Numbered from the stretch's first letter, positions 1 through 8,872 are shown. The stretch is DNA of 36,211 nucleotides from Thermomonas sp. (GCA_020692565.1 JAIMKJ010000007.1:12683-48893); one strand, 5' to 3'. Notes: a model not told the origin generated them from the sequence alone. Made by a program: numbers and translations.

Positions 1-120
1 CCGCGCTATGGACGGCGCGCGCTGCCGAGAACGGACGCCGCGCCCGTGGATCCACCGGCGCACAGCGAAACCCTCCCCTCCGCGACGGCGACCGCTCTGG
101 TCGTCGAACGTGCCGCCTGA
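1..120 (+). CDS. Possible 3' end of an unidentified gene (partial)
   Basis: A frame open from the first base ends at TGA 118-120, giving 39 residues. Most third codon positions are G or C, as expected for coding DNA in this genome. The short peptide is rich in Pro, Ala and Thr and has no motif I recognise. Another frame is also open here, so this may be chance. No function can be given. Confidence 0.2.
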   Translation, partial: PRYGRRALPRTDAAPVDPPAHSETLPSATATALVVERAA

Positions 121-228
121 ACGCTGTGGCAACCGCTGTCCCCCACGAAAGACCGCCGTCATGTTCGGGTTCTAGTCTTGCCGCGACGGAAGGATCTGTT
201 CCGCGGCATCCCCCACAAGGAGTGACTC

Positions 229-465
229 ATGCGTCTGTTCAAGACCGAAATGCTGTTTTTAGCGTCGCCGGCCAGGGCGATGTCGACGCAGGCGATCCGG
301 CCGCGCTACGGCGGGCGCGGCCTGCGATCGCATCGCACCCCGATGGATCGACCCGAAGCCGGAGCCTCGATCTGCATCCTCGATCCTGCGGATCCCCGCT
401 CCTGCGCCTGCCGCGATCGCAAGGCGACATGGGGGTCGAGCTGCGACATGGATCGTGCCGCATAG
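229..465 (+). CDS. Small hypothetical protein, doubtful
   Basis: This 78-residue frame begins with MRLFKTEMLFLAS and is preceded by AAGGAG six bases before the ATG, one of the better ribosome-binding sites in the window. After the first 15 or so residues the product is Arg/Pro/Ser-rich and low in hydrophobic residues, with five Cys in the second half. It could be a decayed gene that kept its start, or a chance frame in GC-rich DNA. I recognise no family. Confidence 0.25.
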   Translation: MRLFKTEMLFLASPARAMSTQAIRPRYGGRGLRSHRTPMDRPEAGASICILDPADPRSCACRDRKATWGSSCDMDRAA

Positions 466-548
466 GATCTGTCCGAATCCTGCCGATCAAATCGCTAGAG
501 CGGTCTGGGCGGGCGGCCTCGGGCCGCGGCTTCCTCTTCGGAAAAGGT

Positions 549-571
549 CAGCGGCCTGAAGGCCGCTCTAC
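549..571. repeat. Dispersed 23-bp palindromic repeat, single copy
   Basis: This 23-mer begins CAGCGGCCTGAAGG and ends CGCTCTAC. It occurs again at 30493-30515 and, in opposite orientation, at 30450-30472. The core AGCGGCCT-TC-AGGCCGCT can fold on itself. A degenerate partner (CTAGAGCGG, then a GGCCTCGGGCC palindrome) lies just upstream near 494-531. It looks like a REP/BIME-type intergenic element. Confidence 0.6.
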
Positions 572-624
572 GGGGGTGAAGATGCGTTGCGCGTGCACCC
601 GACGCATCCGTTCGCCAGAGACGA

Positions 625-648
625 CAAACCCGGCTTTCGCCGGGTTTG
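625..648 (-). terminator. Terminator of the TonB-domain lipoprotein gene
   Basis: A perfect 10-bp stem (CAAACCCGGC / GCCGGGTTTG) with a 4-base loop lies 43 bases beyond the stop of the minus-strand gene ending at 691. The T tract on that strand is short (GGGTTTGTCG). It is the only stem of this kind in the gap. Confidence 0.6.
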
Positions 649-690
649 CGTTGGTGCGCTGTATCGCTTCGCGAACGGCGGAGCGTGCGG

Positions 691-1752
691 TCACGCGCCC
701 GGTTTGAAGCCGATGGTGCGACGGGTGGTGACCGGCGATGCCACCGGCTGAAAGCGCCAGCGCTTGACGGCCGCGACCGCTTCGCGATCGAACACCCGCG
801 GCGGGGTGCCGCGGACGACGCGTGCGGCACTGACCGAACCGTCGGTCGCCACCGTGAACTCGACCAGCACTTCGCCCGACTGCCCGGCGCGCAGCGCTTC
901 CGGCGGGTACTTCGGCGACGGCGTGCTGATCGCGCGCAGATCGTTGGCGCTGGCGGTGGCCGGGGTTGCGCGCGCGGCTTCGGCCTGGCGCGCGGCTTCG
1001 GCCTGACGGGTTGCTTCGGCCTGACGCGCGGCTTCGGCCTGACGCGCGGCTTCGGCCTGGCGGGTGGCCTCGGCCTGGCGCGCGGCTTCGGCCTGCTGCG
1101 CCTGCTGGCTGGCCAGCCGTTCCGCAGCCACGCGCTGGGTTTCTTCCTGCGCCTTCCGGCGGTCTTCCTCAAGCTTGGCCAGTCGCGCTTTCTCGGTTTC
1201 GGCGTCGACTTCGGTCTGCTGCTGACGCTGGGCGAAGCTGGTCTGGGCGTCGGTCAACGACTGCTTCAGGCGCGGCAACGCGGGGGCGGACTTGTCGGTT
1301 TTTTCCATCAGCGCGTACAGACGCTGGGCTTCGGCGAAATCGTCGCGGGCGATGCTCTGCTCGGCGGCGATCAACGCGTAGGGCATCAGGTCGGTGAGGG
1401 CGCTGGCGACCGCGGCGTCGTTGGGCTGTTTGTCGCGCAGGGCGAGGTAGTACTCCATCGCGTTGTCGCTGGCGGGGGCGTACATGCGCTGTTCGGTCTG
1501 GGCGGCGCGGGCGGCATCGCGCAGCTGATCGACGCTCATCGCCGCCACCTGCGCGGAAATGGCCGGGGCCGGCGCCTGGACCGGCGCCGGCTGGGCGGCG
1601 GTTTCGGGCTGCACGGCGGGATCGGTTTCCGTCTTGTCGCCGCCGCAGGCAGCGATGACCAGCACCAGGGCCGCGGACAGCGCGGCGTAACGGAAGCCGT
1701 CACGTAGCGGACGGAAGGACTTGGAAGCGGTGTCTTGGACGACGGACATCAC
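691..1752 (-). CDS. Lipoprotein-like protein with coiled-coil repeat and TonB C-terminal domain
   Basis: The N-terminus has basic residues, a hydrophobic stretch and a lipobox-like LVIAAC, suggesting a lipoprotein; the segment could instead be an uncleaved anchor. An Ala/Pro/Gln-rich linker follows, then a helical region with two possible TPR-like stretches, then a charged coiled coil ending in seven QAEA(A/T)R hexads. The last 90 or so residues form a TonB C-terminal domain (PKYPPEALRAGQSGEV, FDREAVAAVKRWRFQP). Family knowledge says this domain contacts TonB boxes of outer-membrane receptors. Gly follows the Cys and no Asp sits at +2, so by the E. coli rule the lipoprotein would go to the outer membrane, which is odd for a TonB. 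Start is GTG 1752 or ATG 1749; AGGA lies upstream of both. The gene lies downstream of mnmE. Confidence 0.88.
   Translation of the reverse strand: MMSVVQDTASKSFRPLRDGFRYAALSAALVLVIAACGGDKTETDPAVQPETAAQPAPVQAPAPAISAQVAAMSVDQLRDAARAAQTEQRMYAPASDNAMEYYLALRDKQPNDAAVASALTDLMPYALIAAEQSIARDDFAEAQRLYALMEKTDKSAPALPRLKQSLTDAQTSFAQRQQQTEVDAETEKARLAKLEEDRRKAQEETQRVAAERLASQQAQQAEAARQAEATRQAEAARQAEAARQAEATRQAEAARQAEAARATPATASANDLRAISTPSPKYPPEALRAGQSGEVLVEFTVATDGSVSAARVVRGTPPRVFDREAVAAVKRWRFQPVASPVTTRRTIGFKPGA
970..1095. repeat. Seven tandem 18-bp units inside the TonB-domain gene
   Basis: Seven near-identical 18-base units (type GCGCGCGGCTTCGGCCTG on the plus strand) encode seven QAEAAR/QAEATR hexads on the minus strand. 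Variation between units is mostly in the first eight bases. An in-frame 18-bp unit can gain or lose copies without breaking the gene, so the length of this coiled coil probably varies between strains. Confidence 0.9.
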
Positions 1753-1851
1753 GATGGTTTCCTGGCTGGCGTGGAATCATGGTTTGCAAGCACATCCTGT
1801 GCCAGCGCACCCCCTGTTGCGTCGCCCGAATCCACCGGGGCCGCCTCGATC

Positions 1852-3198
1852 CTACTTTCCGATACAGAAGCTCGAAAAAATGTGACCGAGTAAGTCATCT
1901 GGCGCAAGTCTGCCGGTGATTTCTCCCAGCGCGTCGTGTCCCGCACGCAGCGACTCGGCCGTGAGCTCCAGCATATCCCCATCCAGCTGCTGCCGTGCGG
2001 CGGCCAATTCCTGCGCGGCGCGGCGCAAAGCGTCGACTTGCCGCGCCCGGGCGCTGAACGCGCCCTCTGCGCCGTCGCCGGCATCGCTGGCCAGCGTCCG
2101 AAGCCGGGCATGCAAACCTTCCAGCCCGGTACCGGTGCGCGCCGACACCAGGACCGCCTCGTCTTCCGGCCACGATGGCGCTGCCTGCAAGCCGGTCAGC
2201 AGATCGACCTTGTTGAGCACCCACAACCGCTGCGGCACATCGGCGATGGCGTTGGCGACTGCCGCACGACCGGCCTCGGCCTCGCGGGCGTCCAGCACCA
2301 CGATCGCCAGATCCGCGCGTGTGAGCTCCGATTCGGCGCGGCGCATGCCCTCGCGCTCGATGGTGTCGCCGCCCGCGCGCAGGCCGGCGGTATCGACCAG
2401 GGTCAGTTCGACCCCGTCCACGCGCACGGTTTCGCGCAACAGATCGCGGGTGGTACCGGCGATATCGCTGACGATGGCGCGCTCGCTGCCGGCCAACGCA
2501 TTCAACAGCGAACTCTTGCCGGCGTTCGGCGGGCCGACGATCACCGCGTGCAGACCATCGCGCAGTTTCTGGCCGCGCTGGGCCTCGCGCAGCAGCGCGT
2601 CGAGATCGTCGGCGGCCTGCGCCAGTCCGCGACGCAGCGCTTCGCCGCCCAAGGTATCCAGGGGTTCGTCGACGAAATCGATCGCCGCTTCCACGTGGAT
2701 GCGCAGCCGAAGCAGGGCATCGGCCAGCGCATCGACGCGGCGCGAGAACACGCCGTCGAGCGACCGCCGCGCCGCGCGCGCCGCACGCGCATCGCCGGCG
2801 GCGATGAGGTCGGCCACGGCTTCGGCCTGGGCGAGATCGAGTTTGCCGTTGAGGAAGGCGCGTTCGCTGAACTCGCCCGGGCGGGCCATGCGCGCCCCCA
2901 GCGCACAGCAGCGATCCAGCAACTGCCGCAGCACCGCAGGGCTGCCGTGCGCCTGCAGCTCGACCACGTCTTCGCCGGTGTAGCTCGCCGGCGCCTTGAA
3001 GTAAAGGACGATGCCGTCGTCGAGGGTTTCGCCGCGTTCGTCGTGGAACCGTGCGTAATGCGCGTAGCGCGGGGTCAGCGATTTCGCGCAGACGGTTTCC
3101 GCGATGGTCTGCGCGTGCGGACCGGAAACGCGCACCACGCCGACGCCGCCGGCTCCGGCGGCGGTGGCGATCGCGGCGATGGTGTCGTGGGTTTGCAT
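1852..3198 (-). CDS. mnmE: tRNA uridine-5-carboxymethylaminomethyl modification GTPase MnmE
   Basis: With MnmG, MnmE builds the cmnm5/nm5 modification on wobble U34 of several tRNAs. The 448-residue product has the N-terminal formyl-THF-binding domain (start [20 protein letters not shown]), a helical domain and an inserted G domain. G1 is GPPNAGKS near residue 222, followed by [19 protein letters not shown] and SART. The C-terminus is FCIGK, the conserved Cys motif. Length and all motifs are normal for the family. The ATG at 3198 begins the canonical N-terminus; no strong Shine-Dalgarno precedes it. The gene is downstream of yidC with a terminator between, so it is probably transcribed separately. 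Confidence 0.98.
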   Translation of the reverse strand: MQTHDTIAAIATAAGAGGVGVVRVSGPHAQTIAETVCAKSLTPRYAHYARFHDERGETLDDGIVLYFKAPASYTGEDVVELQAHGSPAVLRQLLDRCCALGARMARPGEFSERAFLNGKLDLAQAEAVADLIAAGDARAARAARRSLDGVFSRRVDALADALLRLRIHVEAAIDFVDEPLDTLGGEALRRGLAQAADDLDALLREAQRGQKLRDGLHAVIVGPPNAGKSSLLNALAGSERAIVSDIAGTTRDLLRETVRVDGVELTLVDTAGLRAGGDTIEREGMRRAESELTRADLAIVVLDAREAEAGRAAVANAIADVPQRLWVLNKVDLLTGLQAAPSWPEDEAVLVSARTGTGLEGLHARLRTLASDAGDGAEGAFSARARQVDALRRAAQELAAARQQLDGDMLELTAESLRAGHDALGEITGRLAPDDLLGHIFSSFCIGK

Positions 3199-3354
3199 GG
3201 GTTCGACCGTGGACGGAAACGCCAGCCCTCAGGATCGCAGGGATCGGGGGAATCGGCGCATGGATGGTTCTTCGTGAGGACTGCTGAAGATACGGACCCG
3301 ATCCTCTGAATGCATCCCTGGCGGCATCCCGCCCTTTGCGCTGTGTCCATCAAC

Positions 3355-3382
3355 ACGAAGCCCGCCTTGCGGCGGGCTTCGT
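3355..3382 (-). terminator. Terminator downstream of yidC
   Basis: A perfect 12-bp stem (ACGAAGCCCGCC / GGCGGGCTTCGT) with loop TTGC lies 20 bases beyond the yidC stop on the minus strand. The following T tract is weak. Confidence 0.65.
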
Positions 3383-3402
3383 TGCGGACATGGTGCCGGG
3401 AG

Positions 3403-5100
3403 TTACGCTTTCTCCACCGTCGCGGGCGTCGACTTGTCGCCGTAGCGCCGCATCATCCACATCTGCTGGATCAGGCCCAGCGCGCCGTTGGTGACCCAGT
3501 ACAGCACCAGACCGGCGGGGAAGAACGCGAACATCACGCCGAAGATCAACGGCATGAACTGGAACATGCGCGCCTGGATCGGATCGACGCCGACCATCGG
3601 CGTGAGCTTCTGCGTGAACCACATCACCGCCATGTTGATCACCGGCAGGATGAAGTAGGGGTCGCGCGCGGTCATGTCCTGGATCCACAGGATCCACGGC
3701 GCCTGACGCAGTTCGACCGATTCGATCAATACCCAGTACAGCGCCAGGAATACCGGCATCTGGATCAGGATCGGCAGACAGCCGCCGGCGGGATTGATCT
3801 TCTCTTTCTTGTAGAGCTCCAGCATCGCGGTCTGGAATTTCTGCTTGTCGTCGCCGTAGCGTTCCTTCAGCTGCTGGATGCGCGGCTGGAACTTGCGCAT
3901 CTTCGCCATCGACTTGTACTGCGCGGCCGACAGCGGATACAGCGCAAGCTTGATCAGCAGTACCAGCAACATGATCGCCCAGCCCCAGTTGCCGGTGAAG
4001 CCGTGCAGCTTGCCGAGCAACCAGTGGATAGGATCGGCGAGGAAGGTGAAATAACCGTAATCCAGCGTCAGACCGAAGCCGGGCGCCTGCGCCGCGAGCT
4101 TGTCCTGCAGCTTCGGACCGATCCACAGTTTGGCCTCGGTGCTGGTTTCCGTGCCCGGCGCGACCGTGAACTGCGGGCCGGTGGCGGTGATGCCGAACTG
4201 GTTGCCGGCGCTGGCCAGCGCGAAGTTGGCCTTCTGGCCGGCCTGCGGGATCCAGCCGGTGAAGAAATAATGCTGCAGCAGCGCGATCCAGCCGCCGTCG
4301 GTGGTGACGTTGAGCGGACCGTCGTCGACGAAGTCGTCGTAGGCGCGCTTCTCGTATTTCTCGGTCGGTGTGTACCAGACCGCGCCGTTGAAGCTGAAGG
4401 ATTCCGGGTTGGTCATGCCGCGCTTGATCACGTGCGGCACGCGCGACAGATAGCGATAGACATGGCCGGTCCACGGCTGGGTACCGCGGTTGGCGATCTC
4501 GTCGCGCACCTTCAGCGCGTACTCGCCGCGGGTGAGGGTGTAGGTCCGGCGGATGGTCACGCCGTCGGCGCCGGTCCACAGGAAGCGCGCGCTCACGTCC
4601 TTGGCGCCATCGGCGAGCTCGAGTTCGGTCGCAGGCTGTTCTGCGACGAAACCGGTCAGGTGGCTCGGCGCGCCCTGCGCACTGCTCCAGCCGCTCTGCG
4701 CGATGTAGAAATTCTCGGCGCCGTCGTCGAACAGGCGTACCAGGGGTGCGTCGGGAGCGCGACTGACGCGGTAATTCAGCAGTTCGGCGCGATGCACGTT
4801 GCCGCCGTCGAGACTCAGGCGCAGCACGTCGTTGCTGAGCGTCACCCGCGGCGCGGCCACGGGTGCGGCACTGAGCTGGGCAGCGGGCGCGCCCGGGATG
4901 GTCGCCGCCGGAACGGTCGCCGCAGGCACCGCGCCGGGCGCGGTCGGGACGGGAAGCCCCTGTGGCTGCGCGGTGGGCGTCGCTGCCTGTGCGCTGGCAG
5001 CCGTTTCCGGCGGGGCCTTCTGTTCCTTGTTCCACTCCATCCACAGCAAGGTCGCCAGAAACAGCCAGGAGAAAATCAGAAAAGTGCGCAATTGATTCAT
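3403..5100 (-). CDS. yidC: Membrane protein insertase YidC
   Basis: YidC inserts and folds inner-membrane proteins, alone or with SecYEG. The 565-residue product has the Gram-negative layout: N-terminal TM helix (residues about 5-22), an Ala/Pro/Thr linker, a large periplasmic beta-sandwich domain (about 70-345) and the conserved five-helix core. TM2 (about 372-392, NWGWAIMLLVLLIKLALYPL) carries a Lys where E. coli has the substrate-groove Arg. The cytoplasmic loop has the conserved NPAGGCLP near 437. The ATG overlaps the rnpA stop (ATGA), so translation is probably coupled. Confidence 0.98.
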   Translation of the reverse strand: MNQLRTFLIFSWLFLATLLWMEWNKEQKAPPETAASAQAATPTAQPQGLPVPTAPGAVPAATVPAATIPGAPAAQLSAAPVAAPRVTLSNDVLRLSLDGGNVHRAELLNYRVSRAPDAPLVRLFDDGAENFYIAQSGWSSAQGAPSHLTGFVAEQPATELELADGAKDVSARFLWTGADGVTIRRTYTLTRGEYALKVRDEIANRGTQPWTGHVYRYLSRVPHVIKRGMTNPESFSFNGAVWYTPTEKYEKRAYDDFVDDGPLNVTTDGGWIALLQHYFFTGWIPQAGQKANFALASAGNQFGITATGPQFTVAPGTETSTEAKLWIGPKLQDKLAAQAPGFGLTLDYGYFTFLADPIHWLLGKLHGFTGNWGWAIMLLVLLIKLALYPLSAAQYKSMAKMRKFQPRIQQLKERYGDDKQKFQTAMLELYKKEKINPAGGCLPILIQMPVFLALYWVLIESVELRQAPWILWIQDMTARDPYFILPVINMAVMWFTQKLTPMVGVDPIQARMFQFMPLIFGVMFAFFPAGLVLYWVTNGALGLIQQMWMMRRYGDKSTPATVEKA

Positions 5101-5558
5101 GAGGCTGACGGACTCGTTGCGCCGTCGGACACCGGCACAGGGGGCAAGGAGGAGGAAGCGGGCGGCATTGTGCCGTTCGCGGGGGATGGGGGCAACGCGG
5201 CACGGCGCAAGGCTTGCCGGAAAGCCTGTTCGAAGGCGGCCACCAGCTCCGGTCCGGACGCGCGCGCGGCCGGCGGGCGGGCGACGACGACGTAGGCGCC
5301 CGCGGTCATGCCGTCGCGATGACGACGGAAATGGTCGCGCAACACGCGCTTGATGCGATTACGGATCACTGCGCGTGGGCTGACCTTGCGCGACACCGCA
5401 AGGCCGAGGCGGGCTTCGCGATCGTCGCCGAGGAAATGCACCGCGAGCACGGGGGTGGCGGCCCGGGTGCCGCGCGCGAACACAGCGTCGAATTCCGGAC
5501 GCGCACGTACCCGCGCGGTGCGCGGGTAGCGGGCTGTGCGACGTGCGGTGAGATCCAT
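5097..5558 (-). CDS. rnpA: Ribonuclease P protein component
   Basis: RnpA is the protein subunit of RNase P, which removes tRNA 5' leaders. The RNR signature is seen in RAVIRNRIKRVLRDHFR, after RVRARPEFDAVFARG. The start at 5558 (MDLTARRTARYPR) has GGTGGG upstream and gives 153 residues; an alternative ATG at 5609 adds 17 residues and has no visible Shine-Dalgarno. A Pro/Ser-rich C-terminal tail of about 35 residues extends past the usual fold. The gene lies between rpmH and yidC and overlaps yidC by four bases. yidD, often found between rnpA and yidC, is absent here. Confidence 0.95.
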   Translation of the reverse strand: MDLTARRTARYPRTARVRARPEFDAVFARGTRAATPVLAVHFLGDDREARLGLAVSRKVSPRAVIRNRIKRVLRDHFRRHRDGMTAGAYVVVARPPAARASGPELVAAFEQAFRQALRRAALPPSPANGTMPPASSSLPPVPVSDGATSPSAS

Positions 5559-5698
5559 GCCCACCGGATCGGTGCGAGTCGGATCGGCGCTGGAATGCCT
5601 GGCCTTCATGAACGCTGGATGTTCATGCCGGAAGCATCCTGCCTGTGGCTTCGTATCGGCGGCGACGGGCGCATGGCCGGTCGCGAGGATCGAAACGA

Positions 5699-5839
5699 TC
5701 AGGCAGTGAGGCGCGCGCGACCTTTGGCGCGACGACGGGCAAGGATCTTGCGGCCATCGGCGGTCTTCATGCGGGCACGGAAACCGTGGTCGCGCTTACG
5801 CTTGAGGTTGCTGGGCTGATAGGTGCGCTTGGTGGCCAT
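5699..5839 (-). CDS. rpmH: 50S ribosomal protein L34
   Basis: This 46-residue, very basic protein begins [20 protein letters not shown] and continues [21 protein letters not shown], the invariant L34 pattern. An upstream in-frame ATG at 5926 would add 29 non-conserved residues and is not used. rpmH is the first gene of the minus-strand rpmH-rnpA-yidC series and is divergent from dnaA, the usual bacterial arrangement. Confidence 0.98.
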   Translation of the reverse strand: MATKRTYQPSNLKRKRDHGFRARMKTADGRKILARRRAKGRARLTA

Positions 5840-6142
5840 GGGTCGGGCTCGAGTGGCGTGTTGCGTCGGGACGCGGGACAGCGTGACCGCGCCGAAGCGC
5901 AACGCAAGAACCGCAAGAACCGGCAATTATGCAGGCGCGACCGCCGGCCGGTCAAATCCATCGCTCCGCGGCGGCGCGGCGGCATCTCGCCGGCGGGTGC
6001 GGGGGGGACGGCACGGTGGTAGTCTGCCCCTCTCCCCACCGATTCCGCGCGCCACGCTTCCCGACCCCGTTCGGGCGAGCGGTCGCGCGGTTCGACCTGT
6101 TCCTCTGCTCGTCTCAAGCGAAGCGCGACAAGAAAACCCCTG
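5840..6142. other. rpmH-dnaA divergent intergenic region
   Basis: These 303 bases carry the divergent control sequences for rpmH and dnaA. I find no DnaA box with fewer than three mismatches and no AT-rich stretch, so the origin is not here. The only clear promoter is the one for rpmH. No convincing sigma70 promoter or Shine-Dalgarno is visible for dnaA. Confidence 0.6.
5926..5955 (-). promoter_or_regulatory. Sigma70-type promoter for rpmH-rnpA-yidC
   Basis: On the minus strand TTGACC (5955-5950) and CATAAT (5931-5926) are separated by 18 bases. Each matches the consensus at five of six positions. The -10 lies about 87 bases upstream of the rpmH ATG. Confidence 0.65.
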
Positions 6143-7468
6143 ATGGATGCCTGGCCCCGCTGTCTCGAACGCCTCGAAGCCGAATTGCCGCTGGAGGAAG
6201 TACAGACCTGGCTGAAACCGCTGCAGGCCCGCCTGAGCGACGACGGTCTGGTGCTGTACGCCCCGAACGCCTTCGTGCGCGATGCGGTGCAGAGCCGCTA
6301 TCTGCCGCGGATCAGCGAACTGCTGGCGCATTACGCCGGCAGTGGCGCGGTATCGCTGGAAGTAGGCTCGGTCTCGCGCCCCGCGCAGGCGCAGCCCAGT
6401 CCAACGCAGGTGCTGGCGGCCACGCGTGCGCCGGCGGCGGAGTTCGCCGGCAATCTCGACAATCACTACAGCTTCGACAATTTCGTCGAGGGCCGCAGCA
6501 ATCAGCTGGGCCGCGCCGCGGCCTGGCAGGCGGCACAGAAACCCGGTGACCGCGCCCACAACCCGCTGCTGCTGTACGGCGGCACCGGCCTGGGCAAGAC
6601 CCATCTGATGTTCGCCGCCGGCAACGAGATGCGCCGGCAGAACCCGGGCATGCGCGCGATGTATCTGCGCAGCGAGCAGTTCTTCAGCGCGATGATGAAG
6701 GCGCTGCAGGAAAAGACCATGGACGCCTTCAAGCGCCAGTTCCAGCAGGTCGACGCGCTGCTGATCGACGACATCCAGTTCTTCGCCGGCAAGGACCGTA
6801 CCCAGGAAGAGTTCTTCCACACCTTCAATGCGCTGTTCGACGGCCGCCAGCAGATCATCCTGACCTGCGACCGCTACCCGCGCGAGGTCGAAGGCCTGGA
6901 GCCGCGGCTGAAGTCGCGGCTGGCCTGGGGATTGTCGGTGGCGATCGAGCCGCCGGACTTCGAGACCCGCGCCCAGATCGTCCTGAGCAAGGCCCGCGAA
7001 CGCGGCGTGGTCATGCCCGAGGACGTGGCGTTCCTGATCGCCAAGAAGATGCGCAGCAACGTGCGCGACCTCGAAGGCGCGCTCAACACCCTGGCGGCGC
7101 GCGCCAATTTCACCGGCCGCACGATCACCGCGGAATTCGCCCAGGAAACCCTGCGCGATCTGCTCCGCGCGCAACAGCAGGCGATCAGCATCGCCAACAT
7201 CCAGAAGGCCGTGGCAGACTACTATGGTCTGCAGATCAAGGATCTGTTGTCCAAGCGCCGGACCCGCTCGCTGGCTCGCCCGCGGCAGGTGGCGATGGCT
7301 TTGGCGAAAGAGTTGACCGAACACAGTCTGCCGGAGATCGGCGACGCTTTCGCGGGGCGGGACCACACCACGGTCCTGCACGCCTGTCGTCAGATCAGGT
7401 TGTTGAGCGAAAGCGACGGCAAGCTGCGCGAGGACTGGGACAAACTGATTCGCAAGCTCAGCGAATGA
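6143..7468 (+). CDS. dnaA: Chromosomal replication initiator protein DnaA
   Basis: DnaA binds DnaA boxes at oriC, melts the AT-rich element and loads DnaB. The 441-residue product has domain I ([20 protein letters not shown]), a short linker and an AAA+ domain starting near [11 protein letters not shown]. Walker A is GGTGLGKT near residue 147 and Walker B is [10 protein letters not shown]. Domain IV has the DNA-binding signature ([18 protein letters not shown], then [12 protein letters not shown] near 404-413). Length is normal. Expression is probably autoregulated through nearby DnaA boxes, which is family knowledge. Confidence 0.99.
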   Translation: MDAWPRCLERLEAELPLEEVQTWLKPLQARLSDDGLVLYAPNAFVRDAVQSRYLPRISELLAHYAGSGAVSLEVGSVSRPAQAQPSPTQVLAATRAPAAEFAGNLDNHYSFDNFVEGRSNQLGRAAAWQAAQKPGDRAHNPLLLYGGTGLGKTHLMFAAGNEMRRQNPGMRAMYLRSEQFFSAMMKALQEKTMDAFKRQFQQVDALLIDDIQFFAGKDRTQEEFFHTFNALFDGRQQIILTCDRYPREVEGLEPRLKSRLAWGLSVAIEPPDFETRAQIVLSKARERGVVMPEDVAFLIAKKMRSNVRDLEGALNTLAARANFTGRTITAEFAQETLRDLLRAQQQAISIANIQKAVADYYGLQIKDLLSKRRTRSLARPRQVAMALAKELTEHSLPEIGDAFAGRDHTTVLHACRQIRLLSESDGKLREDWDKLIRKLSE

Positions 7469-7503
7469 GCGTCTCAAAAGATGAGAACAGGATGGAGACA
7501 AAC

Positions 7504-7512
7504 TGTGGATAA
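7504..7512 (-). promoter_or_regulatory. DnaA box, perfect
   Basis: TGTGGATAA is the exact reverse complement of the consensus TTATCCACA. It lies 36 bases after the dnaA stop. Confidence 0.85.
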
Positions 7513-7539
7513 GTGCATCGCGACTGCGGTCCGATCAAG

Positions 7540-7548
7540 TTGTCCACA
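7540..7548 (+). promoter_or_regulatory. DnaA box, one mismatch
   Basis: TTGTCCACA differs from TTATCCACA only at position 3. It faces the perfect box across 27 bases. Confidence 0.7.
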
Positions 7549-7628
7549 GGTCTTCCCCATCCAGACAGAGGGCTTGTACAGACTTTGACAAGGCGGTAAA
7601 ACGTAATGAAATCAAAAGCTTGGACCAG

Positions 7629-7637
7629 TTACCCACG
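7629..7637 (+). promoter_or_regulatory. Weak DnaA box, two mismatches
   Basis: TTACCCACG has two mismatches to the consensus. It lies next to the AT-rich stretch, where low-affinity sites are expected. Confidence 0.4.
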
Positions 7638-7747
7638 ACATTTGGCGACACCATCACCACCAGCTTTTAAGATTTATATCCTTCTTTGAAGCTTGATCCT
7701 TTCGCAGCTTGGCCGGCACACCGTCTTATTTTGGGGAATCGAATCAC

Positions 7748-8848
7748 ATGCGTTTCAGTCTGCAACGCGAAGTGCTCCTGAAGCCGCTGGCTCAGGTCGT
7801 CAACGTGGTCGAACGTCGGCAGACCCTGCCGGTGCTCGCCAACCTGCTGGCCCGGGTCGAAGGCGATCTGTTGTCCCTGACCGGTACCGACCTCGAAGTG
7901 GAAATGGTCGCCCGCACGCGGGTGGAAGACGCCGAGTCCGGCGAGATCACCATCCCGGCCCGCAAGCTGTTCGAGATCGTCCGCGCCTTGCCCGACGGCA
8001 GCAAGGTCACGATCGTCCAGGCCGGCGACAAGGTCACGGTCTCCGCAGGCCGCAGCCGCTTCACCCTGGCCAGCCTGCCGGCGAACGATTTCCCGGCGCT
8101 GGACGAAGTCGATGCGACCGAGCGCGTGCGAGTCGGCGAAGCAGGCCTGAAGGAACTCATCGAGCGCACCGCGTTCGCGATGGCCCAGCAGGACGTGCGC
8201 TACTACCTCAACGGTCTGCTCTTCGATCTGCGCGACAAGGCCCTGCGCTGTGTCGCCACCGACGGCCACCGGTTGGCGATGTGCGAAGCGGTGCTGGAAG
8301 ACACCGTGCAGACCAAACGCCAGATCATCGTGCCGCGCAAGGGCGTGCTGGAACTGCAGCGTTTGCTGGAAGGCAGCGACCGCGAGCTGGAACTGGAGAT
8401 GGGTCGCAGCCACATCCGCGTCAAGCGCGACGATGTGACCTTCACGAGCAAGCTCATCGACGGCCGTTTCCCCGATTACGAAGCGGTGGTGCCGATCGGC
8501 GCAGATCGCGAAGTGAAGATCGACCGCGAAGCCTTCCGCGCCTCGTTGCAGCGTGCGGCGATTCTCTCGAATGAGAAGTACCGCGGCGTGCGCATCGAAG
8601 TCTCGCCCGGCCAGCTCAAGATCAACGCTCACAACCCGGAGCAGGAAGAAGCGCAGGAAGAGATCGAAGCGGATACGAAGGTCGACAGCCTGGTGATCGG
8701 GTTCAACGTCAATTACCTGCTGGACGCGCTCTCCGCCCTGCGCGACGAGCATGTGGTCCTGCAGCTGCGCGACTCCAACTCGTCGGCGCTGGTGCGCGAA
8801 GCCAGCAGCGAAAAATGCCGCCACGTCGTGATGCCGCTCCGACTTTGA
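7748..8848 (+). CDS. dnaN: DNA polymerase III subunit beta (sliding clamp)
   Basis: DnaN is the ring-shaped processivity clamp for DNA polymerase III. The 366-residue product starts MRFSLQREVLLKPLAQVVNVVERRQ, the canonical N-terminus, and ends RHVVMPLRL, typical for the C-terminus that forms the clamp-binding pocket. Length matches the family. An ATG at 7709 would add 13 non-conserved residues. A GGGGA stretch lies about 11 bases before the chosen start. Confidence 0.99.
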   Translation: MRFSLQREVLLKPLAQVVNVVERRQTLPVLANLLARVEGDLLSLTGTDLEVEMVARTRVEDAESGEITIPARKLFEIVRALPDGSKVTIVQAGDKVTVSAGRSRFTLASLPANDFPALDEVDATERVRVGEAGLKELIERTAFAMAQQDVRYYLNGLLFDLRDKALRCVATDGHRLAMCEAVLEDTVQTKRQIIVPRKGVLELQRLLEGSDRELELEMGRSHIRVKRDDVTFTSKLIDGRFPDYEAVVPIGADREVKIDREAFRASLQRAAILSNEKYRGVRIEVSPGQLKINAHNPEQEEAQEEIEADTKVDSLVIGFNVNYLLDALSALRDEHVVLQLRDSNSSALVREASSEKCRHVVMPLRL

Positions 8849-8872
8849 TGCCGCACGACGCAGCCAGCATTC

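Larger units (their letters stand above)
7469..7747. other. oriC: Probable chromosomal replication origin (oriC)
   Basis: The dnaA-dnaN gap holds a perfect DnaA box, a one-mismatch box, a two-mismatch box and an AT-rich run (CTTTTAAGATTTATATCC, about 7664-7681) that could serve as the unwinding element. This is the only AT-rich stretch near dnaA, and xanthomonad origins are known in this gap. It also contains the dnaN promoter region and leader. Confidence 0.8.

Noticed and set aside
646..1707. Plus-strand frame with Gly/Phe/Leu repeats
   Set aside because: It is the antisense reading of the QAEAAR repeat of the TonB-domain gene.
5840..6142. rpmH-dnaA gap as the origin
   Set aside because: It has no good DnaA box and no AT-rich run, unlike the dnaA-dnaN gap.
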